Part shown: in pieces, positions 53,580-62,771 of the stretch
Position numbering within the stretch: the stretch's first letter is position 1
How the letters are laid out: every line of letters begins with the position of its first letter
Assembly (NCBI RefSeq): GCF_002160865.1
Contig: NZ_NFLJ01000001.1
Coordinates: 1 to 64,000, forward strand
DNA from: Massiliimicrobium timonense
Lineage (GTDB): Bacteria; Bacillota_I; Bacilli_A; Erysipelotrichales; Coprobacillaceae
Reading direction: 5' to 3'
Length of the DNA stretch: 64,000 nt
Position numbers and translations under genes: made by a program
The notes under the pieces: model-generated
Databases searched by the model: none
What the model was told of the DNA's origin: nothing
What the model saw: the letters and a program-made list of their open reading frames with translations, nothing else

Positions 53580-54902
53580 TTATTTCTTGGATTGACGATG
53601 CGAATGTTTCCATTGTTTGATTTGTTGAAGTCGCAAAGCGACTTTTTTTTCATGACCTTGTTCAGTAGGGTGATAGTATTCTTTATTTTGTAAAGCTTCT
53701 GGTAAACAAGTCATAGTTGTTAATTTGTCTTGGAAATCATGGGCATATTGATAACCTTTTCCATAATTTAAATCTTTCATTAAACGTGTAGGAGCATTGC
53801 GTAAATGCAAAGGAACTGGCTCAGCAATGGTTTCTAAGGCATCCTTTTTTGCACTTTCATAAGCCACATATAACGCATTAGACTTTACAGAAAGAGATAA
53901 ATATGTCACTGCGTGAGTCAAATGAACGCTACATTCTGGCATACCAATGAAATGACATGCCTGATACACCGCAACAGCAATTTCTAAAGCACGGCTATCT
54001 GCCATACCGATATCCTCACTGGCAAATCGTACAAGCCTACGGGCAATATAGAGGGGATCTTCACCAGCCTCCAGCATTCTGGCTAACCAGTAGATAGCCC
54101 CGTCAACATCACTGTTACGCATCGATTTATGTAAAGCAGAAATTAAGTTATAATGTTCTTCGCCATTTTTGTCATAAAGCAATGATTTTTGACTCGTCAT
54201 CTGTTCAATGATTTCAGGACTAATCGTTAGTGTCTGGTGATTTTCAGGGGCATTATAGACAGCCATTTCCAAGATATTTAATGCAACACGTGCATCACCA
54301 TTAGCAAAATGGGCAATCATGGATAAAGTGGATGGTTCAACTTGAATGTTTAAATCACCAAAACCTCGCGGATCATGAATAGCATGATTTAAAAGTTCCA
54401 AAATATCATTGACATCTAAAGCATGTAAAACAAAGACTTTACAGCGTGATAATAAAGCAGAATTGATTTCAAATGATGGATTTTCAGTCGTCGCTCCAAT
54501 GAGGGTTATACTTCCTTGTTCCACATAGGGTAAAAAAGCATCTTGTTGTGCTTTATTAAAGCGATGAATTTCATCAATGAAGACAATAGTTTTGATACCT
54601 TGATGTTGTGTTTCAATCGCTTCTTGCATCACTTTTTTAATTTCCTTAATAGCACTATTAACAGCACTGAAATCAATGAAATGAGCATGAGTTGTTTTCG
54701 CAATGATTCTTGCCAGTGTGGTTTTACCAACACCGGGAGGTCCCCAGAAAATCATCGAAGGAATTTGGTCGTTTTGAATAAAATGCCATAAAACTTTCCC
54801 TTGACCAACAAGATGTTTTTGACCAACATACTCTTCCAATGTTGAAGGCCTTAGACGATGAGCTAGAGGTTCTAAAGATGATTGAATCTTTTGCTTTTTC
54901 AT
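53580..54902 (-). CDS. rarA: Replication-associated recombination protein A (AAA+ ATPase)
   Basis: A 440-residue AAA+ clamp-loader-like ATPase of the RarA/MgsA/WRNIP1 family acting at stalled forks. Visible are LRPSTLEEYVGQKHL, Walker A GPPGVGKTT, Walker B FIDEIHRFNKAQQDAFLP, sensor 1 IGATTENPSFEIN, and the C-terminal MgsA part GEDPLYIARRLVRFASEDIG. ATG 54902 is preferred over an in-frame GTG at 54914. Core gene. Confidence 0.95.
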   Translation of the reverse strand: MKKQKIQSSLEPLAHRLRPSTLEEYVGQKHLVGQGKVLWHFIQNDQIPSMIFWGPPGVGKTTLARIIAKTTHAHFIDFSAVNSAIKEIKKVMQEAIETQHQGIKTIVFIDEIHRFNKAQQDAFLPYVEQGSITLIGATTENPSFEINSALLSRCKVFVLHALDVNDILELLNHAIHDPRGFGDLNIQVEPSTLSMIAHFANGDARVALNILEMAVYNAPENHQTLTISPEIIEQMTSQKSLLYDKNGEEHYNLISALHKSMRNSDVDGAIYWLARMLEAGEDPLYIARRLVRFASEDIGMADSRALEIAVAVYQACHFIGMPECSVHLTHAVTYLSLSVKSNALYVAYESAKKDALETIAEPVPLHLRNAPTRLMKDLNYGKGYQYAHDFQDKLTTMTCLPEALQNKEYYHPTEQGHEKKVALRLQQIKQWKHSHRQSKK

Positions 54903-55022
54903 AGTTTTCACCAACTTTCTTTTTATATTTTAGCATTTTTAAAGTAAAGTTTCTATAAGTTCATGTTTCGTTCATATGTTCATCATATACTATGCGTGAT
55001 TTATTGAAATGGGGAGATTATC

Positions 55023-55856
55023 GTGTTTGGGTATATAGTCATCAATAAACCAGAAATGAAATTTAAAGATTTTGATATTTATCAATCATTTTATTGTGGT
55101 TTATGTCGAACAATGCATGATTTATATGGCATTAAGGGACGCGTTGCTTTAAATTATGACATGACTTTTATAGCATTGTTATTATCTGGTTTATATGAAC
55201 CAGAACATCAAATAAATAGATGTCGATGTTTTTTACATCCAGTTAGAAAACATCTGGAAGTGCATAATCAATATATCGATTATGCAGCTAAAATGACAAT
55301 TGCTTTAACATATTTAAAATGTGAAGATGACTGGCTGGATGATCAAAAAATGACAAAGCAGCTTTATAAAAAAATACTTGAACATAGTTATCAAAAAGTT
55401 AAAGAAGAATATCCACAAAAGATAAAAATAATTGAGGAACAACTTGTTTTGATTCACCAATATGAACAGCAGGAGAGTGTTCATATTGATGATATTTCGG
55501 GATGCTTTGGAAAAGTCATGGCAGAAATATGTGCTGTTGAAGATGATATATGGACAGAGCATTTAAGGGAGTTTGGTTTTTTCTTAGGAAAATTTATATA
55601 TATACTGGATGCTTATGATGATATTGAAAAAGATTTAAAGCATCATACTTTTAATCCTTTTATAGATCAATTTCAACAAGTTGATTTTGAAGAAAAATGT
55701 TATCATTTATTAGAAATGATGATTTCAAGAGCAGCAGAAGCTTTTGAATATCTTCCGATTGAGGAAAATGTTGAAATTTTAAGAAATATCATATATAGTG
55801 GTGTTTGGAGTCAATATGAATTACGTAAAAAAAGAAGATTGGAGGATAAGAAATAA
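55023..55856 (+). CDS. DUF5685-family protein of an Hsp70 module
   Basis: A 277-residue protein beginning FGYIVINKPEMKFKDFDIY with conserved Cys/His near the N-terminus (YCGLCRTMH, RCRCFLHP) and a conserved C-terminal VWSQYELRKK. It resembles DUF5685 proteins, which in Firmicutes are found next to J-domain and Hsp70 genes. GTG start; the J-protein gene begins immediately after its stop. The YCGLC motif could bind metal. Function unknown; possibly a client or cofactor of the adjacent chaperones. Confidence 0.7.
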   Translation: MFGYIVINKPEMKFKDFDIYQSFYCGLCRTMHDLYGIKGRVALNYDMTFIALLLSGLYEPEHQINRCRCFLHPVRKHLEVHNQYIDYAAKMTIALTYLKCEDDWLDDQKMTKQLYKKILEHSYQKVKEEYPQKIKIIEEQLVLIHQYEQQESVHIDDISGCFGKVMAEICAVEDDIWTEHLREFGFFLGKFIYILDAYDDIEKDLKHHTFNPFIDQFQQVDFEEKCYHLLEMMISRAAEAFEYLPIEENVEILRNIIYSGVWSQYELRKKRRLEDKK

Positions 55857-56462
55857 ATGGATCCATATCAGATATTAGGCATTTCTCCAAATGCATCAGA
55901 TGATGAAGTGAAACATGCCTATCGTACTTTAAGTAAAAAATATCATCCTGATGCTAATATTAACAGTGTGCATCAGGCAGAATATACAGAAAAATTTAAA
56001 CAAGTTCAAAATGCCTATAAAACGATTATGGATAATCGTAAGAAAGGTTTTACAAATCAGACATATGGGCAACAGCATTCCCAGTCATCATATCAGTATC
56101 AAGGAAATGATCAGGCTGCTTTTCAAGATGTTGCAGCATATATTCAGGCAGGTCGTTATCAGGATGCTCTTTCGATTCTTGAACAGATTCGTACACGTTC
56201 ATCGCTTTGGTTTTATTATAGTGCTTTAGCGATGAATGGAATTGGAAATAATGCTACAGCATTAGAGTATGCCCAAACAGCTGCACAAATGGAACCAGGT
56301 AATTTACAATATCTGTTTTTGGTTCAACAATTACAGGCAGGAAGTGGACAATATCGCCAGACACAGCAGACTTATACTTCACCTTATGCGAATATGGCGA
56401 ATTGTTGTTATTCGTTATTGCTTTTTAATATTTTTATGAATTGTTGTTGTAGATGTTATTAA
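55857..56462 (+). CDS. J-domain (DnaJ-like) co-chaperone with Cys-rich tail
   Basis: A 201-residue protein. Residues 1-65 form a J domain with the HPD tripeptide (KKYHPDANIN), followed by a Gln/Ser-rich linker, a TPR-like helical part (AAYIQAGRYQDALSIL), and a hydrophobic, Cys-rich end (CCYSLLLFNIFMNCCCRCY). It would stimulate the ATPase of the Hsp70 encoded 13 bp downstream. It lacks the zinc finger and client domains of DnaJ. Confidence 0.85.
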   Translation: MDPYQILGISPNASDDEVKHAYRTLSKKYHPDANINSVHQAEYTEKFKQVQNAYKTIMDNRKKGFTNQTYGQQHSQSSYQYQGNDQAAFQDVAAYIQAGRYQDALSILEQIRTRSSLWFYYSALAMNGIGNNATALEYAQTAAQMEPGNLQYLFLVQQLQAGSGQYRQTQQTYTSPYANMANCCYSLLLFNIFMNCCCRCY

Positions 56463-56475
56463 AGGAGAATGATTT

Positions 56476-58239
56476 ATGAGTAAGATTATTGGTATTGATT
56501 TAGGAACAACAAATAGCTGTATGGCATTCATTGAAAATGGAAAAACGTCTATTATTCCTAATAGTGAAGGAGCAAAAACAACACCAAGTATTGTTGCTTT
56601 TACAAATGATGGTCAAAGACTTGTAGGAGAGAGCGCAAAAAGACAGGCTATTACAAATCCGATGGGAACAATTGCATCTATTAAGCGTGAAATGGGGACA
56701 AATTATAAGAAAAAGATTGGTCATCGTGAATACACACCACAAGAAATTTCTGCGATGATTTTACAGAAGCTAAAACTTGATGCTGAAAATTATCTAGGAG
56801 AACCTGTTAAACAGGCGGTTATTACAGTTCCGGCTTATTTTAATGATGCACAACGCCAAGCTACAAAAGATGCTGGAAAAATTGCCGGATTAGAAGTTCT
56901 AAGAATTATTAATGAACCGACAGCAGCTGCTTTAGCTTATGGTTTAGAAAATAGCTATGGTCAAAAAATGATGGTTTTTGATTTAGGTGGTGGAACATTT
57001 GATGTTTCTATTATTGAAATAGGAAATGGTGTTATTGAAGTTCTTTCGACTTCAGGAGATAATCATCTTGGTGGTGATGATTTTAATGAAGCTTTAGCCC
57101 AATATATTTTAACCGAATTTGAAAAAAGTTCTGGTATTTCATTAAAAAATGATTTAATGGCTATGCAACGTGTCAAAGAAGCAGCCGAAAAAGCCAAAAT
57201 TGAATTATCATCTATGGTTTCTACTGTTGTTTCATTGCCATTTATTACAACGACTGCATCAGGACCACAAAATTTAGAAATGACGATTACCAGAGAAACA
57301 TTTAATCGTATTACAAAAGATTTGGTTGAAAGAACAATTTTACCAATGCAAAATGCTCTAAATGATGCTCGTTTATTACCGGCAGAATTAAATAAAATCA
57401 TTCTTGTTGGGGGGTCTTCGCGTATTCCTGCTGTTCAAGATAAGATCAAAGAAGTAACAGGTATTACGCCTAGTAAATCTTTAAATCCTGATGAATGTGT
57501 TGCTATGGGAGCTGGAATTCAAGGTGGTAAGTTATCTGGTGATGTGACAGCAATGGGAAATTATAATGTTTTATTACTGGATGTTACACCATTAACATTA
57601 TCGATTGAAACAGTTGGTGGGGTTGCGACACCATTGATTGACCGTAATACACCTATTCCAACAAGCCACAGTCAGATTTTTACAACATCTGCAAATTTTC
57701 AAACACAGGTTGAAATTAATGTCTTACAAGGTGAAAGACCTTTAGCTAAAGATAACAAGAGTCTTGGAAAATTTAAATTGAAGAAAATTAAACGTGCAAT
57801 GCGTGGTGTTCCACAAATTGAGGTGACTTTTGATATTGATGTTAATGGTATTGTGAGTGTTTCTGCGAAAGATTTAGCAAGTGGAAATATGCAAAGTATT
57901 ACGATTGAAAATAGTTCGCATATGTCAGATGCAGATATTGAAAGAGCTATTCATGAAGCACAGCAATTTGAACAACAGGATGCCAAAACAAAAGAAAGAC
58001 TGGTATTTAAAAATGATTTAGAAACATTGATGTTACGTGTTGACAATGCTCTGGCAAAACATCATAAAGAAATTGATAAAACAATCAAATCACAAATCAA
58101 AAATGATTTAAGTCAATTAAAGAAAATGACTAAAAAAGTTCAATTTGAAACTTGCCCAGATGCCCAATTCCAAGAAATTAAAGAGGCAAAGCAAAGACTT
58201 GAAGATAGTGCGGCTTTCTTATTGACAATGGGAGAATAA
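56476..58239 (+). CDS. Hsp70 (DnaK-like) chaperone
   Basis: A 587-residue Hsp70. The ATPase domain has [41 protein letters not shown], and [11 protein letters not shown]; the linker region is [14 protein letters not shown]; a substrate-binding domain and a shortened lid follow. It has no adjacent hrcA, grpE or dnaJ but pairs with a J-protein and DUF5685 gene, so it may be a second, specialised Hsp70. Ribosome site AAAGGAG. Whether the genome has another DnaK cannot be seen here. Confidence 0.9.
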   Translation: MSKIIGIDLGTTNSCMAFIENGKTSIIPNSEGAKTTPSIVAFTNDGQRLVGESAKRQAITNPMGTIASIKREMGTNYKKKIGHREYTPQEISAMILQKLKLDAENYLGEPVKQAVITVPAYFNDAQRQATKDAGKIAGLEVLRIINEPTAAALAYGLENSYGQKMMVFDLGGGTFDVSIIEIGNGVIEVLSTSGDNHLGGDDFNEALAQYILTEFEKSSGISLKNDLMAMQRVKEAAEKAKIELSSMVSTVVSLPFITTTASGPQNLEMTITRETFNRITKDLVERTILPMQNALNDARLLPAELNKIILVGGSSRIPAVQDKIKEVTGITPSKSLNPDECVAMGAGIQGGKLSGDVTAMGNYNVLLLDVTPLTLSIETVGGVATPLIDRNTPIPTSHSQIFTTSANFQTQVEINVLQGERPLAKDNKSLGKFKLKKIKRAMRGVPQIEVTFDIDVNGIVSVSAKDLASGNMQSITIENSSHMSDADIERAIHEAQQFEQQDAKTKERLVFKNDLETLMLRVDNALAKHHKEIDKTIKSQIKNDLSQLKKMTKKVQFETCPDAQFQEIKEAKQRLEDSAAFLLTMGE

Positions 58240-58267
58240 AGACATTGCTTGATCAATGTCTTTTTTA
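58240..58267 (+). terminator. Terminator after the Hsp70 module
   Basis: AGACATTG (58240-58247) pairs perfectly with CAATGTCT (58254-58261) around CTTGAT, with T residues following. Confidence 0.85.
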
Positions 58268-58279
58268 AGGAGAAAAATA

Positions 58280-59230
58280 ATGATAGAAATACAATTAGCA
58301 AAAGAAGAAGATTTAAAACAACTGGCATATATTGAAGAAGTTTGTTTTCCTGTTAAAGAAGCAGCCACATTGGCTCAATTTCAAAAAAGATTCCAAGCTT
58401 TCCCAGAATGTTTTTTGGTTGCAATAGTAGAGGGAAGAATTGTTGGTTTTATCAATGGGGCTATGATTGCTAAACAGACATTATCAGATGAAATGTATGA
58501 AGACACATCTTATCATAATGTTTTTCACGCTTATCAAAGTGTTTATGGCTTAGCTGTTTTACCGGCTTTTAGACATATGGGAATTGCTAAAAAATTAATG
58601 CAATTTTTTATAGATTTATCAAAAAGTCGTCAAAAGAAAGGAATGGTATTGACTTGTAAAGAAACATTAATACCTTTTTATCAACAATGTGGTTATACTT
58701 GCCTTGGTGTTTCTCACTCCATTCATGGTGGAGCAAAATGGTATGATATGATTTTTGAGTTTGATTTACCATCTTCTCTTTTTATTCCCATGCAATTTTA
58801 TCATTTAAAAGAAGCAGCAATCCTATTTCAACAATGTTTTGATAATGAACCATGGAATGAGCAATGGACATATCAACAGGCATATCAGCATTTAGAAGAA
58901 ATGTTGTCTTCACCCTATACGTTAGCCTACGTATTATACCAAAATGGACAATTTATTGGAATGATTGTAGGCCATCAAATGACTTATATGGATAAGCAAG
59001 TATTATGCATTGATGAGCTTTGTGTATGCCCACAACTTCATGGACAGCATATAGGAAGTCAACTTCTTGATTATATCAAAGAAGAATGTCATAAAAGAAA
59101 AATACAAAAAATTGTCTTACAAACAATACGTAGTTATTTAAGTGATTATTTCTATAAGTGTCATGGTTTTTATGAACAAGACTATCTTGTCAGTATGACA
59201 TGTGATATAAAAAATTCTCATGAAATATGA
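58280..59230 (+). CDS. Tandem GNAT acetyltransferase
   Basis: A 316-residue protein with two GNAT units: residues 1-165 (VYGLAVLPAFRHMGIAKKLM is motif A) and 175-316 (LCVCPQLHGQHIGSQLLDYI). GNAT enzymes acetylate amines from acetyl-CoA; the substrate is unknown. AAGGAG precedes ATG 58280. Its stop lies inside a bidirectional terminator shared with the S24 gene. Confidence 0.88.
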   Translation: MIEIQLAKEEDLKQLAYIEEVCFPVKEAATLAQFQKRFQAFPECFLVAIVEGRIVGFINGAMIAKQTLSDEMYEDTSYHNVFHAYQSVYGLAVLPAFRHMGIAKKLMQFFIDLSKSRQKKGMVLTCKETLIPFYQQCGYTCLGVSHSIHGGAKWYDMIFEFDLPSSLFIPMQFYHLKEAAILFQQCFDNEPWNEQWTYQQAYQHLEEMLSSPYTLAYVLYQNGQFIGMIVGHQMTYMDKQVLCIDELCVCPQLHGQHIGSQLLDYIKEECHKRKIQKIVLQTIRSYLSDYFYKCHGFYEQDYLVSMTCDIKNSHEI

Positions 59231-59243
59231 GAATTTTTTTAAA
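59212..59243. terminator. Bidirectional terminator between GNAT and S24 genes
   Basis: AAATTCTCAT (59212-59221) and ATGAGAATTT (59227-59236) form a perfect stem around GAAAT with A/T tracts on both sides. Confidence 0.85.
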
Positions 59244-59835
59244 AATAAGTTTTTGTATAAACAACTTTTCCTATAATACGTACAGGAAGTGTTGCGACTT
59301 CTTCATTAGAAAAATAGCGATTTTCTACAAGTGGATTCGTTGCTTCCAAAATAAGCATGTCAGGTTTTTTGATAATACGTTTAACAGTGACTTCTTCACC
59401 ACCAATCATAACCACTGCAATATCACCTGTAGAAACATATGAACATTGTTTAATAAGAGCTAAATCACCATCCATAATACCAGAACCTGTCATTGAGTCA
59501 CCTTGAATTTGTAGAAAATAATCTCCTTTATAAAAATCTTCTTCAGTGACTTCTTCTTCACCCATATAATTATTTTCACCATACATATCATATCCAGCTT
59601 TTGCATAACCTAAGATGGGACGTTTCAAATGAATAGAAGTACCTTTGATGATAGGTTCTACATCATAACCTAAAAGATCGTTTAAACGTTTAAGTGTTTC
59701 ATCTTGAATACGTTTGACATCACCAGAAATCCAACGACTGACGGTTGATTTTGTTACACCAAGCTTTTGAGCAATTTCATCATTTGTTAACTGGAATCTA
59801 TATTTATAATCTTTAATAATATCTTTCAGTTCCAT
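59239..59835 (-). CDS. XRE-S24 (LexA/CI-like) self-cleaving repressor, chromosomal copy
   Basis: A 198-residue paralogue of the ICE repressor at 33178-33771, sharing MELKDIIK at the start, HTH (NDEIAQKLGVTKSTVSRWIS), cleavage bond A80-G81 (AKAGYD), catalytic S114 (QGDSMTGSG) and Lys (about K152, VTVKRII). It is divergent from a Y-family-polymerase-like gene, with an inverted repeat between them. This suggests a damage-responsive switch parallel to the ICE module. Confidence 0.9.
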   Translation of the reverse strand: MELKDIIKDYKYRFQLTNDEIAQKLGVTKSTVSRWISGDVKRIQDETLKRLNDLLGYDVEPIIKGTSIHLKRPILGYAKAGYDMYGENNYMGEEEVTEEDFYKGDYFLQIQGDSMTGSGIMDGDLALIKQCSYVSTGDIAVVMIGGEEVTVKRIIKKPDMLILEATNPLVENRYFSNEEVATLPVRIIGKVVYTKTYF

Positions 59836-59909
59836 AGTATTCCTCCTATATGCATATTATAATATAAAATACATCAAAAATAAATAAAAAACAAAAAAAT
59901 ATAAAAGAA

Positions 59910-59937
59910 GTTGCATAAAATAGTTGAAATATGCAAC
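59910..59937. promoter_or_regulatory. Inverted-repeat operator of the chromosomal S24 module
   Basis: GTTGCATA (59910-59917) and TATGCAAC (59930-59937) are perfect 8-bp arms with a 12-nt spacer. Within it, CATAAA, GTTGA and TATG occur in the same order as in the ICE operator at 33851-33879. Confidence 0.65.
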
Positions 59938-59972
59938 ATCATCTATTATAATAAAAGCGAGGAGTGAGAGAT

Positions 59973-60872
59973 ATGTTAAAAACATTTGTGGGATATATAG
60001 ACTTGAAAGATGTTATACATCAAATTGAAGAAAATAAAAAGAAAGAAATGAAAAAGAGATTACATCATCAAAACTTTGATTGTATTTGTGAAGATTATGT
60101 TTTCTATACAGAAAAAATAAAAAATGTTTTATTTGAATATTGCAATGATGTCTTTATCAAAAATGACAATGATCTTTACTTTGATATGACACATTCACAA
60201 TTATTATTTGATGGGGATATGAATGAAGTCATGAAGTCTATTGCTTTTCAAATAGATAGCGAATATCATATTCATATAAATATAGCAATGAGCTTTCATC
60301 AAGATTTTGCAAAGTGGATTTATCATCACTGTCAAGATCAATATCGTATGCTTGATTATCATCAGGCTCAAAGAATATTTGGAAAAAATCTTTGCCAGAG
60401 CAAAATGCAGGAAATGAAGATATCAACAAGAGAAATTTTGACCCTTCCACAATTATTTGGTGAAGATGATCAAACAGTTTTTTCGTGCTATGATGATGCA
60501 TGTTGCATTGGGGAAAGATTAACAAAAAAACTTGTTTCACAACTTAAAGAAAAAGATTATGGTATTCGTCATATTCAAATTCAGTACTACGATGACAATT
60601 TAAAAATTTATAAGGAAGAAAAACAGTTAAGGAATTATACAAATATTTACAACGAAATCTATTATACTGTTATGCAGCTTTTGGAAAATATCTCTTATCA
60701 GAAAACATATTTTGGATTGAAAATATTATTAAGTGATTTTGAAGATTATCAAGAAAAAACGGATATTTTCAATGTCAAAAAAACATCCTTCTTAGAAAAA
60801 TGGATAAGCCTGAAACCTCATTATCATTTTTTACCAGAAAACAGATTCTTTAAAAATACAGTTGAGTTCTGA
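59973..60872 (+). CDS. Shrunken Y-family DNA polymerase-like protein (ImuB-like, probably inactive)
   Basis: A 299-residue protein of no obvious family. Read against the ICE polymerase, the N-terminus GYIDLKDV parallels CIDLKSF. NDNDLYFDMT (64-73) parallels SIDESFLDIT, with the catalytic Asp position now Asn (N66) and Glu now Asp (D67). Residues 150-275 follow the little-finger pattern (ERLTKKLVSQLKEKDYGI, YFGLKILLSDFEDY, then TDIF). Much of the fingers and palm is missing (about 300 versus 417 residues). ImuB is a known Y-family derivative without polymerase residues that works as an adaptor. Context (divergent S24 repressor) fits. The homology is my alignment by eye. Confidence 0.45.
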   Translation: MLKTFVGYIDLKDVIHQIEENKKKEMKKRLHHQNFDCICEDYVFYTEKIKNVLFEYCNDVFIKNDNDLYFDMTHSQLLFDGDMNEVMKSIAFQIDSEYHIHINIAMSFHQDFAKWIYHHCQDQYRMLDYHQAQRIFGKNLCQSKMQEMKISTREILTLPQLFGEDDQTVFSCYDDACCIGERLTKKLVSQLKEKDYGIRHIQIQYYDDNLKIYKEEKQLRNYTNIYNEIYYTVMQLLENISYQKTYFGLKILLSDFEDYQEKTDIFNVKKTSFLEKWISLKPHYHFLPENRFFKNTVEF

Positions 60873-60899
60873 TGTTATCTCGATAAGGAGAGTAGAACT

Positions 60900-61166
60900 A
60901 TGTGTGATATGGATCATGTTTTAAAAGATATATATACATCGGATACAATTCTCATTCAAGATGAAGAAATGATGCTTGAACAAGTACATATTCGTTATTT
61001 TGACTTTATGGATCATATACATGAACGTATGATTGATGGAAAAGTCACTTTGACAGATGAAGAAATTGAGGATTTAGAAGATTGTGTCAATGAGTTTGCA
61101 TTTGAATATGGTTTTATTCAGTTTAAACGTGGTATTCATCTGGCCACAGCTATTGAACACGCATAA
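60900..61166 (+). CDS. Small acidic helical protein of the S24 module
   Basis: An 88-residue acidic protein encoded 27 bp after the polymerase-like gene, with ribosome site AAGGAG. The C-terminal ELEDCVNEF-like helix and EYGFIQFKRGIHLATAIE recall the DUF6809-like neighbour of the ICE S24 gene (32735-33085). Probably co-regulated with the polymerase-like gene. Function unknown. Confidence 0.6.
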   Translation: MCDMDHVLKDIYTSDTILIQDEEMMLEQVHIRYFDFMDHIHERMIDGKVTLTDEEIEDLEDCVNEFAFEYGFIQFKRGIHLATAIEHA

Positions 61167-61190
61167 TACTTAATTAATGGATTAAAAAAG

Positions 61191-61227
61191 CAGGAAATGA
61201 GCTTAAAGATTTTCATTTCCTGTTTTT
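61191..61227. terminator. Terminator between the S24-module operon and MATE gene
   Basis: CAGGAAATGA (61191-61200) pairs with TCATTTCCTG (61213-61222), followed by TTTTT; upstream A residues allow use by the converging MATE gene. Confidence 0.85.
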
Positions 61228-62558
61228 GTATGTTTGTAAACTTTTTGATAAAGAATAAATGCTACACATGTTGCAATCAGTTCTGATAGTGGGAAAGTTA
61301 ACCAGATGCCATTTAAACCTATAAGGGGTAATAGTATAAATGATAAAGGAATGATAATAACAAATTGTCTTGTGAGTGTAATCATTAATGAAACAGGTCC
61401 TTTTCCTAATGATTCAAAAACACTGGACATAACAATGGCGAATGTTGAAAAAATAAAACTTAAAGATAAAATACGTAAACCAGTTGTTCCAATAGTTAAC
61501 ATATCTTGATTCGCATTAAATAATTGTAATATTGGTGATGGGAAAATAAAGAATAGACATGTTCCTAACAATAAGATAAAACCAATAGTTAAAGTTGCCA
61601 TTTTTAATGTTTGATCCATGCGGTCTTTTTGATTAGCGCCATAATTATAACTCATGATTGGACGCATTCCCTGTACAACACCAGTGGTAGGCATATTGAC
61701 AAAGGTTTGAAGTTTATAATAAACACCAAAAAATGCAACAGCTGTCTGTGATACAGAGGCAAGGATTCCATTGAGTGCTGAAACAAGAACAGATGGTAAA
61801 CACATCATAACTCCAGATGGTATAGCAATCGAGTATAGTTGCTTAAATGTTGCCCAGTTGATATGAAAATGACGGAAAGATATATGAATATGTGAGTTAT
61901 AACGTGAAAAAAGATAAACAGATAAGAAACAGGCACTAAATTGTCCAATCACGGTTGCGAGAGCGGCACCACTAACACCTAAGGCTGGAAAACCAAAATA
62001 ACCAAAAATCATGATTGGATCTAAAATGATATTGATGATTGCACCAACCATTTGCATAATCATGGGAATAATCATGTTTCCACATGCCTGAAACATTTTT
62101 TCAATTGCTAAATGAATAAATGTTGAAAAAGTCAATGTAATGACAATCACACCATATTCCTGTCCATAACGAATAACCTCTGGATTTTGGGTAAAAAGCG
62201 TCATAAAAGGTTGAATGAAAAATAATCCTAATATAACAAATAATAAAGAATGAAGAAGTGTCATCACGATTCCTTGACTGGCAACAAAAGAGGCTTCTTG
62301 ATGATTATGGGCACCTAAGTGTCTGGCAATCAAAGCATTCATTGCAATACCTACTCCACAAGAAAAAGCCAGTGATAAATTTTGCAGGGGATAAATCAGT
62401 GATACTGCGGTTAGAGCTGACTCTCCCAGTTGAGCAACAAAGATACTATCAATAATATTGTATAAAGATTGAATAAGCATTGAAATCATTGGCGGAAAGG
62501 CCATTGACATCAAAAGGGGAAATATGGGTTTATATCCCATAGGATTTCTTTTTTCCAT
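61203..62558 (-). CDS. MATE-family multidrug/Na+ efflux transporter
   Basis: A 451-residue protein with about twelve hydrophobic segments and the MATE hallmarks: PMISMLIQSLYNIIDSIFVA at the N-terminus, GVGIAMNALIARHLGA, and the repeated half GVVQGMRPIMSYNYGA. MATE proteins export cationic drugs with Na+ or H+. AAAGGAG precedes the ATG. The transcript would start with a leader containing an intrinsic terminator (62577-62642), so expression may be attenuated. Confidence 0.9.
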   Translation of the reverse strand: MEKRNPMGYKPIFPLLMSMAFPPMISMLIQSLYNIIDSIFVAQLGESALTAVSLIYPLQNLSLAFSCGVGIAMNALIARHLGAHNHQEASFVASQGIVMTLLHSLLFVILGLFFIQPFMTLFTQNPEVIRYGQEYGVIVITLTFSTFIHLAIEKMFQACGNMIIPMIMQMVGAIINIILDPIMIFGYFGFPALGVSGAALATVIGQFSACFLSVYLFSRYNSHIHISFRHFHINWATFKQLYSIAIPSGVMMCLPSVLVSALNGILASVSQTAVAFFGVYYKLQTFVNMPTTGVVQGMRPIMSYNYGANQKDRMDQTLKMATLTIGFILLLGTCLFFIFPSPILQLFNANQDMLTIGTTGLRILSLSFIFSTFAIVMSSVFESLGKGPVSLMITLTRQFVIIIPLSFILLPLIGLNGIWLTFPLSELIATCVAFILYQKVYKHTKTGNENL

Positions 62559-62576
62559 AAATATAATTCTCCTTTC

Positions 62577-62675
62577 ATAAAAAAAGCCATAGATTTTTCT
62601 ATTTATAAATCAGAAATAGAGAAATCTATAGCTTTTCAGCATAAATTATTTTATAGAAAAAAAGAAAAATGTCAA
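62577..62675 (-). promoter_or_regulatory. Promoter and attenuator-like leader of the MATE gene
   Basis: On the minus strand TTGACA (62675-62670) and TAAAAT (62653-62648) form a promoter with a 16-bp spacer. Right after it comes a stem of 15 continuous pairs (one G-U) closing on a smaller stem and ending in seven T residues at 62585-62579, before the ribosome site. ATG 62642 would open an 11-codon frame (MLKSYRFLYF and stop) that overlaps the 5' arm. The predicted start of transcription is at or next to that ATG, so it would be leaderless if translated. Confidence 0.55.
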
Positions 62676-62771
62676 ATACTTTTGTTGGAAATTTATCCTT
62701 TTTATGGTAAAATAATGTCGAAATATGAAACAAAACCAACTATAAAAATATCTATGAAAGGGGAAATAAAG

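Noticed and set aside
59227-59442. Plus-strand frame opposite the chromosomal S24 gene
   Set aside because: Antisense shadow of the S24 coding region, without a ribosome site or recognisable domain.
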